The translations under genes and the position numbers were made by a program. The notes beneath the pieces are model-generated. The model was not told the DNA's origin, ran no database searches, and saw nothing but the letters and a program-made list of their open reading frames with translations. From G965205255 sp965205255 (GTDB lineage: Bacteria; Pseudomonadota; Gammaproteobacteria; Pseudomonadales; Endozoicomonadaceae), in assembly GCA_965205255.1 (NCBI GenBank), contig OZ242051.1, forward strand, positions 186,001 to 250,000: DNA of 64,000 nucleotides, given 5' to 3'. This document shows, in pieces, positions 49,501 to 54,611 of this stretch (its first letter is position 1; every line of letters starts with the position of its first letter).

Positions 49501-52500
49501 CAGGCAACGAGTGACCTGTTAACAGTTGTTGCATATCATTGGAAAGAATCCGCCAAGAGACGGCATCAATAATTAAATGATGCAGTATAAAGCAAAGCCT
49601 TGAACTGCCATCACTGTAACCTGTCAAATGAATAACCTTCCACAGCGGACCTTTTTCAATGTTCAAATCTGCCTGATGTTCTGTCAGTTTCGACTGAACT
49701 GACTGAGCGCTCAACCCTTTTATAGAAAGGGAAATAAGGGGGTTGTTTTCTGTTTGCAGATGGTAGGTTTGTTGCCATCCTGAAGGTGTTTGAGTAAAAC
49801 AAAGGCGTAAACTGTCGTGATGAAGAGTCAGATTTTCCAGTGCTGACTGTATTGTTTGAACAGAGACTGCCCCCGGAATCTTTTGCATAAAGGCCTGATT
49901 AAAGTGATCAGGGTCAGAGAACGTCCAGTCAAAAAACTGTTGCTGAATTGGTAGCAGGTTAAAACGGCCTTCCAAAATGCCCTGTTCAGTTTCAACAGCC
50001 ACCGTTGCAGTCGTATCTACCAACCGTTGCGCTAACAATGCTACAGTGGGTGCTTCAAATATATCTTTCACCTGCAATGCCAGGTCTTTCTGGCGTAACC
50101 GTGAAGTTATCTGAATACAGAGAATCGAATCTCCGCCAATCCTGAAAAAATTATCATGAATGCCGACACGTTTGAGTCCCAAGACTTCAGCCCAAACGGT
50201 ACAGAGCTGAGTTTCAGTTTCTGTCTGCGGCGCCTCATAACTATCGGTATTTATAAATTCAGGGGCAGGTAAGGCGCGACGATCTAGCTTGCCATTGATG
50301 GTTAGAGGTATGTGTTCAATCACAGTGAACGTGGACGGCACCATATATTCTGGCAGGCTGGCTTGCAATTGTTGACGTAATGAGTCAGTTAAAGTAGTTA
50401 TACGAGCTTTGTCTTTCAATGCACGGGTATCAGCAGCAATACAATAGGCGGCCAGATATTTAGTGCCTTCCCGCTCACGGTCAATCACCACCGCCTGTGA
50501 TACTTGTGACAAAGCTGTCAGCGCCTTTTCAATTTCCCCCAACTCAATCCGGTATCCACGGATCTTTACCTGAAAGTCATTGCGTCCCAAGTACTCGAGA
50601 TTACCATCGGGTAACCAGCGGACAAGGTCACCGGTTTTATAAAGTCGGGTATAACCGTTGGCAATATCCGTTTCAGTGGCAAAAGGATTATCAATAAACC
50701 GCTCAGCTGTGAGTTCAGGTTGATTCAGATAACCACGAGCAAGACCGACTCCGCCAATATATAATTCTCCGAGTACGCCTGTCGGGGCAAGGCTTAATTT
50801 ATTGTCAAGAACATAAAGCTGGGTATTATGAACAGGTTTCCCGATTGGTATATTTAATAGCTGATTAGTCTGTGAGCAATCAAAAAAAGTAACATCGATA
50901 GCTGCCTCTGTTGGACCATACAGATTATAAACCTGACAATTTCTATCAACAGGTGACATGTTTCTAAAATGTTCTACATGCTTTTTAGCCAGTACTTCTC
51001 CACTACAAAAAATCTGTCTCACTGTTTCAGGCAATTTGTAGTGTTTATCTTGCAGAAAATCACAAAAGACATTGAGCATTGACGGAACAAAGTGCACAGT
51101 TGTAATTTCACACGCTTGCATTAAATTATAAAGTTGTGCGGGTTCCTTATGCATAGCTGGTGTAGCAACTACCAGCGTAGCACCAACCCAATGCCCCCAA
51201 AAGAACTCCCAAACCGATACATCAAAGCTATAAGGTGTTTTTTGTAAAATTTTATCTTTGTCTGTTAAGGGGTATTTAGTTTGCATCCAGTGTATTCTGT
51301 TTACTGCGCTACAGTGCGATAGCATCACCCCTTTGGGATTTCCTGTGGTACCTGAGGTATAAATCACATAAGCCAGATCCTGAGCTTTGCTCACAGGCGA
51401 TAGATTTTCAGTGACATAGCTTTCCATGTCTGACATCTGATCGGTGGCAATTAATACAGGGGGCTGTTCCTTCAGTTTACTGATCCAGCCATCTAGCTGA
51501 CCGGTGTAATGACTTTGAGTCAGTAGCAGGGGAGCTTTCGTATCCTCCAATATAAACAGCGTTCGTGACTGAGGATACTCTGGCGCAACCGGTACGTATG
51601 CCCCGCCGGCTTTTAATACGGCCAGAATACTGATTATCATCTCCGGTGACCGGTCAAGATACAGCGCAATCAGGGTATCTGGTGATAATGTGCCACCGTG
51701 GCGTTGCTGATAAGTTGCTCTGATCTGTCGTGCCAGCTGATTGGCTCGCAGATTTAGTTGCCTGTAAGTTAACTGCTGATCCTCAAACACCAGAGCGATA
51801 TTATCCGGCGTTTTATCTACCTGTGCTTCAAATAGCTGGTATAGGGTATTGTCTTTTGGATATGGCGCATCAGTTGCATTCCAAGTATGCAATAAAAGAT
51901 CCCGTTCCTGACTATCTAGCAAAGAGATTTTACTGAGTGGTTTTGATGGCTCACAAATACAACGCTTGAGTAACTGAATAAAACGCTTTGAAAGATAACT
52001 CATTTCTTCAGGCTGAAAATAAGCATATTGATAATTCAATCGCAGTATCAGCTGATCTGCATCCTGAAAATCAATCAAACGGAAATGCAATGGTTCGTTT
52101 GTTTCACCACTGAGATAATTTGCAAAAGGGTATGCCGATTGTATTTCTTTATTATCTTGCGCATATACTTCATAGTTAACATCAATGTCACTCGAATTAC
52201 CGTGCAAGATATCCAACAAACGGGAAACATGACTTTGTGGGAACTGATGGTATCGCAAACTCTGCCTTAATTGCTTATTTACCAACAAAAGCAATTCATT
52301 AAAGTCATGGCATTCATTCATGTGCAAGGCGACAAGAGTGGTATCTGAGTGCATACCTATTGTTTGCATTCCACCTTTTCTTTTTCTTCCGTGCACGGCA
52401 GTGCTAACCACCAATTCATTGAGATCCATCGTTTGAGTAAAGTACAAGGTAACGGCACTCAACATCAAAGTAAGTGGGCTAATCTTACAGGTCTGGCAAA

Positions 52501-53209
52501 ATTTTCTTACCGTCGAACTCAGTGTTGCTGTCAACGGTACTGAGTGTATCCCGCTTTTTTTTTGTTGATAATATCGAGGCAGACGAGTAATGGTATGTTG
52601 CTGTAAAAAAGTCTTCCAGAAAGAAGAGTCTTTTGCATAACGGGTTGAGTGCAAATAGCTATGAGCGCTTTCTGCAACCGGACGATAGGATGGTGGTTCA
52701 GATGAGTGACATGCCAAAGGGTTCTGATAAAAATCGTACACCCTTTTTGCTATTTCAACTGCGCTGATTCCATCACAAAAAAAATGATGGAATCTAGAAA
52801 AAATATAGTAACGATTTTTAGTTAATTTCAGAAGGGCAATCTGATAACGCTCACTTTTAGAAATATCAAAAAATTTTTCATACTGTGACTGCATCCAGTT
52901 ATGTGCTGTTTCTTCAGGTGAATGTTCTTGGGAATAATCAATATATTCAACTATAGATGTCACTTTGTCAGCAGGTAAGACTCGTTGAAGTGGTAACTCT
53001 GCTTTCTGAGGAACAATTTCTAATCGCAGAGCATCATAACGAGCAACCATGCTTTTCCATGCCTGATTTATACGACTCAGACAAACTTCTTCTTCTATCA
53101 GCATATAAGCGCCAATATTATATATTGGGCTATTCGGATGAGCTAACTGGTCTAAATAAACATTTTCTTGTGCGGGATGCAAAGGAAAAGTCGAAATAAT
53201 TTTTTTCAT
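33671..53209 (-). CDS. Five-module nonribosomal peptide synthetase
   Basis: A single 19.5-kb frame encodes 6512 residues that should assemble and release a pentapeptide. Domain order is C-A-T-E / C-A-T-E / C-A-T / C-A-T / C-A-T-TE. Carrier serines lie at about residues 1028, 2555, 4082, 5155 and 6222, and the TE serine (GWSLGG) at about 6350. By-eye codes suggest D-Ser, D-Glu/Gln, Ser, Val, Gly. The N-terminal C domain and the TE are almost the same as those of the gene at 3190-31740. The product set differs mainly because modules were lost or gained and A cores exchanged. The start is an ATG with no Shine-Dalgarno sequence at normal spacing. The leader is diverged: AAACTTT replaces the CCTCT found before the ATG in the other copies. 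It is transcribed toward the IS remnants and the next NRPS gene. Confidence 0.95.
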   Translation of the reverse strand: MKKIISTFPLHPAQENVYLDQLAHPNSPIYNIGAYMLIEEEVCLSRINQAWKSMVARYDALRLEIVPQKAELPLQRVLPADKVTSIVEYIDYSQEHSPEETAHNWMQSQYEKFFDISKSERYQIALLKLTKNRYYIFSRFHHFFCDGISAVEIAKRVYDFYQNPLACHSSEPPSYRPVAESAHSYLHSTRYAKDSSFWKTFLQQHTITRLPRYYQQKKSGIHSVPLTATLSSTVRKFCQTCKISPLTLMLSAVTLYFTQTMDLNELVVSTAVHGRKRKGGMQTIGMHSDTTLVALHMNECHDFNELLLLVNKQLRQSLRYHQFPQSHVSRLLDILHGNSSDIDVNYEVYAQDNKEIQSAYPFANYLSGETNEPLHFRLIDFQDADQLILRLNYQYAYFQPEEMSYLSKRFIQLLKRCICEPSKPLSKISLLDSQERDLLLHTWNATDAPYPKDNTLYQLFEAQVDKTPDNIALVFEDQQLTYRQLNLRANQLARQIRATYQQRHGGTLSPDTLIALYLDRSPEMIISILAVLKAGGAYVPVAPEYPQSRTLFILEDTKAPLLLTQSHYTGQLDGWISKLKEQPPVLIATDQMSDMESYVTENLSPVSKAQDLAYVIYTSGTTGNPKGVMLSHCSAVNRIHWMQTKYPLTDKDKILQKTPYSFDVSVWEFFWGHWVGATLVVATPAMHKEPAQLYNLMQACEITTVHFVPSMLNVFCDFLQDKHYKLPETVRQIFCSGEVLAKKHVEHFRNMSPVDRNCQVYNLYGPTEAAIDVTFFDCSQTNQLLNIPIGKPVHNTQLYVLDNKLSLAPTGVLGELYIGGVGLARGYLNQPELTAERFIDNPFATETDIANGYTRLYKTGDLVRWLPDGNLEYLGRNDFQVKIRGYRIELGEIEKALTALSQVSQAVVIDREREGTKYLAAYCIAADTRALKDKARITTLTDSLRQQLQASLPEYMVPSTFTVIEHIPLTINGKLDRRALPAPEFINTDSYEAPQTETETQLCTVWAEVLGLKRVGIHDNFFRIGGDSILCIQITSRLRQKDLALQVKDIFEAPTVALLAQRLVDTTATVAVETEQGILEGRFNLLPIQQQFFDWTFSDPDHFNQAFMQKIPGAVSVQTIQSALENLTLHHDSLRLCFTQTPSGWQQTYHLQTENNPLISLSIKGLSAQSVQSKLTEHQADLNIEKGPLWKVIHLTGYSDGSSRLCFILHHLIIDAVSWRILSNDMQQLLTGHSLPAKTSSYRQWVKTVALYANQHSAQVDYWKGIYDKTDRCHLPLSPLSEHTIQWDKTVTQQLLRKAPEGYHTKINDLLLAALGIALSQTFDQLSHVITLEGHGREPIAAQMDTSRTVGWFTTAYPVRLVDRENTAETIIATKEQLRKIPDKGIGFSALQQAGLLEPTLADISFNYLGQLGGTDKENMWQLVAESTGQAVSSANKNTLRLNINGAVQNNCLSFHVLSQLNETQTGLFLQAFEQAVKKVTELSVKQAKIGSIRTPSDYQTTGLSIERLQQLQSRYQDNEIEAIYPASSLQQGFVYHDLAFPDDDAYRVQLLLDYHHSLNVPLYKKAWQLASERYPVLRMALDTEGEPLQVILKNGVLTDDHFTEIDLGYLNASEREERIALLQQNDRKQGFNLNTPGLLRLMIIKHSNDHYTVMKTEHHAVSDGWSNPILWQFINHTYQQLIAKQQVNIASETTYSEVQRYHQQHQAETDTYWKQQKTSWQGATNLRYLLDNPVDLNKHRTITLPGEIDLQLTGHTLHQLKAQCQSQGITLNAAVQFAWHKVLQVYSNSNQTIVGTTVSGRDIPVQGIENSVGLYINTLPLTVNWEKEASCACVLQLIQQQIAALNSHSSVSLSSLQLQGERLFHSLLVFENYPNPIDETKDKKKKTLITMRGSKEKTDYPLSLMAHEHDETLTVRLCYDTTLISIKQVTRIKEQIFSILESISTAVEQPHTSINLLSNSERHTLLHTWNATDAPYPKDNTLYQLFEDQVDKTPDNISLVFENQQLTYRELNLRANQLARQIRATYQQRHGSTLSPDTLIALYLDRSPEMIISILAVLKAGGAYVPVAPEYPQSRTLFILEDTKAPLLLTQSHYTGQLDGWINKLKGKPPVLIATDQMSDMENYVTENLSPISKAQDLAYVIYTSGTTGNPKGVMLSHYSVVNRIHWMQTECPLTDKDRILQKTPYSFDASVWEFFCGHLVGATLVVAAPDMHKEPAQLYNLMQAHEITTVHFVPSMLNVFCDFLHDKDYKLPETVRQVFCGGEALTTKHVEHFRHISPVDRKCQLYNRYGPTETAIDTTFFDCSQNNQLLNIPIGKPVHNTQLYVLDNKLSLAPTGAPGELYIGGVGLARGYLNQPKLTAERFIDNPFATDADIANGYTRLYKTGDLVRWLPDGNLEYLGRNDFQVKIRGYRIELGEIEKALTALPQVSQAVVIDREREGTKYLAAYCIAADTRASKDSSRITTLTDALRQQLQASLPEYMVPATFTVIEDIPLTINGKLDRRALPAPEFINTDSYVAPRTETETQLCAVWADVLGLKRVGIHDNFFRIGGDSILCIQITSRLRQKDLALQVKDIFEAPTVALLAQRLVDTTATVAVETEQGILEGRFNLLPIQQQFFDWTFSDPDHFNQAFMQKIPGAVSVQTIQSALENLTLHHDSLRLYFTQTPSGWQQTYHLQTENNPLISLSIKGLSAQSVQSKLTEHQADLNIEKGPLWKVIHLTGYSDGSARLCFILHHLIIDAVSWRILSNDMQQLLTGHSLPTKTSSYRQWVKTVALYANQHSNQVDYWKGVYDKTDRCHLPLSPLSEHTIQWDTTVTQQLLRKAPEGYHTEINDLLLAALAIALSQTFDQLSHVITLEGHGREPIAAQMDTSRTVGWFTIAYPVRLVDRENTAETIIATKEQLRKIPDKGIGFSALQQAGLLEPTLADISFNYLGQLGGTDKEDMWQLVAESTGQAVSSANKNTLRLNINGAVQNNCLSFHVLSQLNETQTGLFLQAFEQAVKKVTELSVKQAKIGSIRTPSDYQTTGLSIERLRQLQSRYQDNEIEAIYPASSLQQGFVYHDLAFPDDDAYRVQLLLDYHHSLNVPLYKKTWQLASERYPVLRMALDTEGEPLQVILKNGVLTDDHFTEIDLGYLNASEREERIALLQQNDRKQGFNLNTSGLLRLMIIKHSNDHYTVMKTEHHAVSDGWSNPILWQFIHHTYQQLIAKQQVNIASETTYSEVQRYHQQHQAETDTYWKQQKTSWQGATNLRYLLDNPVDLNKHRTITVPGEIDLQLTGHALHQLKAQCQSQGITLNAAVQFAWHKVLQVYSNSNETIVGTTLSGRDIPVQGIENSVGLYINTLPLTVNWEKEASCACVLQLIQQQIAALNSHSSVSLSSLQSQGERLFHSLLVFENYPNPIDETKDKEKKTLITMRGSKEKTDYPLSLMAYEHDETLTIRLCYDTTLISIKQVTRIKEQIFSILESISTAVEQPHTSINLLSNSERHTLLHTWNATDVPYPKDKTLYQLFEEQVDKTPDNIALVFENQRLTYRQLNLRANQLARQIRATYQQCHGSTLSPDTLIALYLDRSLEMIISILAVLKTGGAYVPVAPEYPQSRTLFILEDTKAPLLLTQSHYAGQLDGWISKLKGKPPVLIATDQMSDMASYATDNLLPVSKAQDLAYVIYTSGTTGNPKGVMLSHCSVVNRIHWMQTEYPLTDKDKILQKTPYSFDVSVWEFFWGHWVGATLVVATPDMHKEPAQLYNLMQKYDITTVHFVPSMLNVFCDFLQDKHYKLPETVRQIFCSGEVLAKKHVEHFRNISPVDRNCQVYNLYGPTEAAIDVTFFDCSQTNQLLNIPIGKPVHNTQLYVLDNKLSLAPTGVLGELYIGGVGLARGYLNQPELTAERFIDNPFATEADIANGYTRLYKTGDLVRWLPDGNLEYLGRNDFQVKIRGYRIELGEIEKALTALPQVSQAVVIDREREGTKYLAAYCIAADTCASKDNARITALTDGLRQQLQARLPEYMVPATFTMIEHIPLTINGKLDRRALPAPEFINTDSYVAPRTETETQLCAVWADVLGLKRVGIHDNFFRIGGDSISAIRLTAKSRQMLDKDIALALLFDNPTVARLANKLSTTKVIIPVSKHQNHLPLSFAQERLLFIEQYEQGTASYHIPHMVTLDETADDTLLLRAINQLAMRHRVLNSTYHQDNETGMYYTKECQSPLSYQCGFLDSHNELKLSVQTAIAQPFNLTEEPPLRLCLYRCKHERHLLLVWHHIAFDGWSMAVFMQELAEIYKSLCELRPSQLPALSISYGDYAYWQRHYLQGEVLDKTLSHWKQQLAGYETLNLPADYPRPQHIDYQGANDNFNLTEKLSDRLRQLACDKETTLYTILLSGFYLLLNKLSNQSDLVLGTPSDNRHHPQTQALIGFFVNALPLRLQLDSNGTLNTLIEQVHATVADAKTHQELPFEKLVSELNIERDTSRHPVFQVMFSLQSFDTDSDSCTDLPFTTFTAEDKVQYSPAKFDLSLFVDDSDNCIQGQWNYAVGLFTEDTIRRFNAMYLRVLTALTENTTQHINQIDVLSRQERHTLLHTWNATDAPYPKDNTLYQLFEAQVDKTPDNIALVFEGQQLAYRQLNLRANQLARQIRATYQQRHGRTLSPDTLIALYLDRSLEMIISILAVLKAGGAYVPVAPEYPQSRTLFILEDTKAPLLLTQSHYTGQLDSWISKLKEQPPVLIATDQMSDMESYVTENLSPVSKAKDLAYVIYTSGTTGKPKGVMTTHQGVVSLAINKSVADILPTDVFLQLASPNFDAATFEIWSALLHRAKLIIPKSTHVVSEQQITKLLKQHKISILWVTRGLFDSLYRQKPDLFGSLKYLLTGGEVLTPNVIRAIVRQSHRPKYIINGYGPTESTTFATTWISERSFEDSVPIGRPINTRKVYVLNTSLQLAPMGVIGELYIGGAGLARGYLNQPELTAERFIDNPFATEEDIANGYTRLYKTGDLVRWLPDGNLEYLGRNDFQVKIRGYRIELGEIENALTALSEVSQAVVIDRDREGNKYLAAYCIAADTRASKDKARITALTDALRQQLQASLPEYMVPATFTVIEDIPLTINGKLDRRALPAPEFINTDSYVAPRTETETQLCAVWAEVLGLERVGIHDNFFRIGGDSISAIRLTAKSRQMLDKDIPLALLFANPTVARLTDKLSATQIIIPVSKNQNHLPLSFAQERLLFIEQYEQGTASYHIPHMVTLDETADDTLLLRAINQLAMHHRVLNSTYHQDNETGMYYTKGCQSPLSYQCGFLDSHNELKLSVQTAIAQPFNLTEEPPLRLCLYRCKHERHLLLVWHHIAFDGWSMAVFMQELAEIYKSLRELRPSQLPALSISYGDYADWQRHYLQGEVLDKTLSHWKQQLAGYETLNLPADYPRPQHIDYQGANDNFNLTEKLSDRLRQLACDKETTLYTILLSGFYLLLNKLSNQSDLVLGTPSDNRHHPQTQALIGFFVNALPLRLQLDSNGTLNTLIEQVHATVADAKTHQELPFEKLVSELNIERDTSRHPVFQVMFSLQSFDTDSDSCTGLPFTVFTAEEKVEYSPAKFDLSLFVDDSDNCIQGQWNYAVGLFTEDTIRRFNAMYLRVLTALVENTTQHLNQIDVLSRQERHTLLHTWNATDAPYPKDNTLYQLFEDQVDKTPDNIALVFEDQQLTYRQLNLRANQLARQIRATYQQRHGSTLSPDTLIALYLDRSPEMIISILAVLKAGGAYVPIAPEYPQSRTLFILEDTKAPLLLTQSHYTGQLDGWISKLKEQHPVLIATDQMSDMANYATENLSPVSKAKDLAYVIYTSGTTGNPKGVMLSQNAFANFISGQKKYYQNNKEKLSILGCSQYVFDIFGLEFALPLICGGMTVLSNTERFQNDLQNHKKNIDIIQQTPSMWQVLLSDSNEFLDCSHIQILVGGESGSTELYESLSGIFNTVSQVYGPTESCIWSSNAMYSKGKESHIGKPLPNEKVYILSEEKEPVAIGVPGELYIGGVGLARGYLNQPELTAERFIDNPFATEADIANGYTRLYKTGDLVRWLPDGNLEYLGRNDFQVKIRGYRIELGEIEKALTALLQVSQAVVIDREREGSKYLAAYCIAADTRASKDKDRITALADSLRQQLQASLPEYMVPATFTVIEDIPLTINGKLDRRALPAPEFINTDNYVAPRTETETQLCAVWAEVLGLERVGIHDNFFRIGGNSISAIRLTAKSRQMLDKDIPLALLFANPTVARLAEVIGRSNQDKLITSLTPDSTNLPQLFMIHPGIAGAEVYQQLASQLKDTYSCIGVNNYNLLYSKKISCLKKLGKVYLEKIMPLLRKNEPVRLAGWSLGGLISLEIASQLEKAGWHDINVCLIDTYLHTSKDKPIDEDFDTRLTRQEIENMTKYAGIDFEYIDSDYFEKIQENIPVENILVQSKVDQLNTTTVTLTVAGKDLKEGSEICKDTDSIARSISDIQSVITKKIYHNVATHYNHYSIIKSREVLYTLKDLSST
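37595..40810 (-). other. Module 4 (C-A-T), Val
   Basis: C is L-donor type (HHIAFDG). A is about 39500-37860, T serine at 37747-37745. The code is DAFWLGGTFK (Val). Part of the 3' flank of the A core shares unusual substitutions with the Asn-like module at 28850-30430, which suggests a second recombination tract. Confidence 0.78.
40815..44075 (-). other. Module 3 (C-A-T), Ser
   Basis: C follows E. A is about 42750-41080 with code DVWHFSLIDK. T serine is at 40966-40964 in a GGDSISAIR motif, and no E follows. This Ser core sits in a module without epimerization, whereas the same core sits before an E in the other Ser modules. Confidence 0.78.
44080..48655 (-). other. Module 2 (C-A-T-E), Glu/Gln-like
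   Basis: C follows E and carries the DETKDK insertion. A is about 47320-45650, T serine at 45547-45545, then E. The code DAWHFGRIDK is the same as modules 4 and 6 of the seven-module gene. A D-residue is predicted. Confidence 0.7.
48660..53209 (-). other. Module 1 (C-A-T-E), Ser
   Basis: C is 53209 to about 51900, A about 51900-50230, T serine at 50128-50126, E about 50000-48690. The code DVWHFSLIDK is close to the Ser code DVWHLSLIDK. D-Ser is predicted as the first residue, possibly N-acylated by the leading C domain. Confidence 0.78.
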
Positions 53210-53305
53210 AAAGTTTAAAGCCGCTTAATATTAATATCCCCCTCCCAAAATGATTCATTTCAAAAAAAATGAGCCTGTTTTCTATATGATGGCTCATTTT
53301 TAATC
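53210..53305 (-). promoter_or_regulatory. NRPS leader, diverged copy with strong hairpin
   Basis: This is the leader of the five-module NRPS gene. The G tract reads GGGAGGGGG on the coding strand. The inverted repeat is an 11-bp perfect stem (53265-53275 with 53291-53301). On the minus strand it is followed by a run of T, the shape of an intrinsic terminator placed upstream of the start codon. Terminator or attenuator activity is inferred. Confidence 0.45.
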
Positions 53306-53675
53306 TTGACATTTTTCAGATAAAACCCTTTATAGAAAATTATTAATACCTATTGATCTATAGGAGGCTATGATTTTTTATCCCTATCATATCTCTACTT
53401 TCTTTAGGTATTAATTTCACAGTCAACAAAAAAAAAGGAGGAAGCTTAAATCAAAATATTAATAAAAAATATCATTATTATGATAAGCAATAAATATGTA
53501 TTTAAACCTATTTAGATAGTCACTCAATCACCCAAAGATTACCGTTTTTCGGTGGCAAAGTGCCTCTGGTACAAAGTCAGTTCCTTTTCTAAGATAAAGG
53601 GTACTGGAACAAACTTACCTCGAACAATTTTTTGCAACAGTGCCATTAAATGGCATAAAAAATAAGTAACTCCCT
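53306..53675. other. Non-coding interval with IS6-type end
   Basis: No gene was found. The stretch up to about 53520 is a diverged form of the AT-rich region seen upstream of the other NRPS genes. At 53631-53644 the sequence TTTGCAACAGTGCC is the exact reverse complement of the canonical IS6/IS26 terminal repeat (GGCACTGTTGCAAA). An IS6-family element therefore once ended here with its body to the left; no matching left end was found. Confidence 0.55.
53641..53655. promoter_or_regulatory. Palindrome before the Hint/zinc-finger gene
   Basis: TGCCAT-TAA-ATGGCA is a perfect palindrome ending 20 bp before the ATG at 53676. Its position suits an operator, but its left half overlaps the IS6-type terminal repeat, so chance or IS origin is possible. 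Confidence 0.3.
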
Positions 53676-54608
53676 ATGACGATCACCAAAAATCCACTGA
53701 CACTAGTAATCATACTGGCTTTAAGCACCATGGTTCATGTACAAGTGGATAGTTTAGTCATTCCAACCTCAACCATCTTTCCTTTGCCGAGCTATGATAA
53801 CCAGCCCATTACACCTGAGACTTGGGAAGAGGTAGACTTTGTTTATTATGACGATTTTCCTTATAATAATTCGTATTCAGATAAAACTATTCCAGGATGC
53901 AAGAAAGACAATAATACCCATGGAGTAACCGTACTGCACTGCATAGAGCAAATGAATCTGCTTCGCCCCAAAACCATGGCTAGGCAGTGGTTGAAGGAAC
54001 AACAGAAACAAGGCCAAGTCTCGATAACAATTAGAGAGTTTGGGGTTAACAATGTACATGGATATATTACCGCTATTAAACCCACTACAATAAATACCAC
54101 TCACCTTGATATTAACCGGCGTAATCAAAGCCCCGTCATCTCCTTCTTTGTGCGACATGTACTAAAAGTAAGAACCTATCAGTTCAAAGATTTTATAACG
54201 GAAAAAATCAGCAGTATCTCAGCAACCCCTGGTCATAGGTTTTATGTAGAAAATTACAATGCTTTTGTCCCTGTACAAGATTTGTCACCCAAAGATAACT
54301 TAATCAGTACCACCGGCCATTTGATTCACCTGCTCTGTAAAGGTAATAGAAACAGTCACTGCGGGGTGAGTTATGGGGTGAAGGGAGTCCCTGTAGAGGT
54401 GTATAATCTGGAGATATATCAAAGGCACAGATATTTTGTAGGAAAAGGACAGATCCTGGTGCATAACACATGTCACACATGCAAATTATGCGAGAAAAGT
54501 TTTAAGTCCTCATCAGAATTAAATAGGCATATCCGTGTACATACTAGAGAAAAACCCTACGCATGCGATTTTTCAGAATGCAATTTCAAGACAGCCCGAA
54601 GAGCCTAG
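53676..54608 (+). CDS. Secreted Hint-domain protein with C2H2 zinc finger
   Basis: This is the only clear non-NRPS, non-IS gene in the window. Residues 1-26 form a probable signal peptide (basic start, hydrophobic LVIILALSTMV). Residues about 150-264 resemble the later part of a Hint (hedgehog/intein-type) autoprocessing domain: TPGH (184-187) with the block-B Thr/His, VYNLE (242-246), RHRYFVG (250-256) and the terminal LVHN (261-264) followed by T-C. A canonical N-terminal Cys block was not found. Directly after the HN motif comes a classical C2H2 finger (C269, C272, H285, H289), then an HTREKPY linker of eukaryotic type and the cysteines of a second finger (C297, C302). A TAG then interrupts this finger. 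The frame continues at 54612. The start follows an in-frame TAA with no clear Shine-Dalgarno site. Function as a host-directed effector or toxin is inference. Confidence 0.7.
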   Translation: MTITKNPLTLVIILALSTMVHVQVDSLVIPTSTIFPLPSYDNQPITPETWEEVDFVYYDDFPYNNSYSDKTIPGCKKDNNTHGVTVLHCIEQMNLLRPKTMARQWLKEQQKQGQVSITIREFGVNNVHGYITAIKPTTINTTHLDINRRNQSPVISFFVRHVLKVRTYQFKDFITEKISSISATPGHRFYVENYNAFVPVQDLSPKDNLISTTGHLIHLLCKGNRNSHCGVSYGVKGVPVEVYNLEIYQRHRYFVGKGQILVHNTCHTCKLCEKSFKSSSELNRHIRVHTREKPYACDFSECNFKTARRA

Positions 54609-54611
54609 CTA

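Noticed and set aside
53861..54158. Two minus-strand frames opposite the Hint/zinc-finger gene
   Set aside because: They lie wholly antisense to a frame with clear domain motifs and show no recognisable domain.
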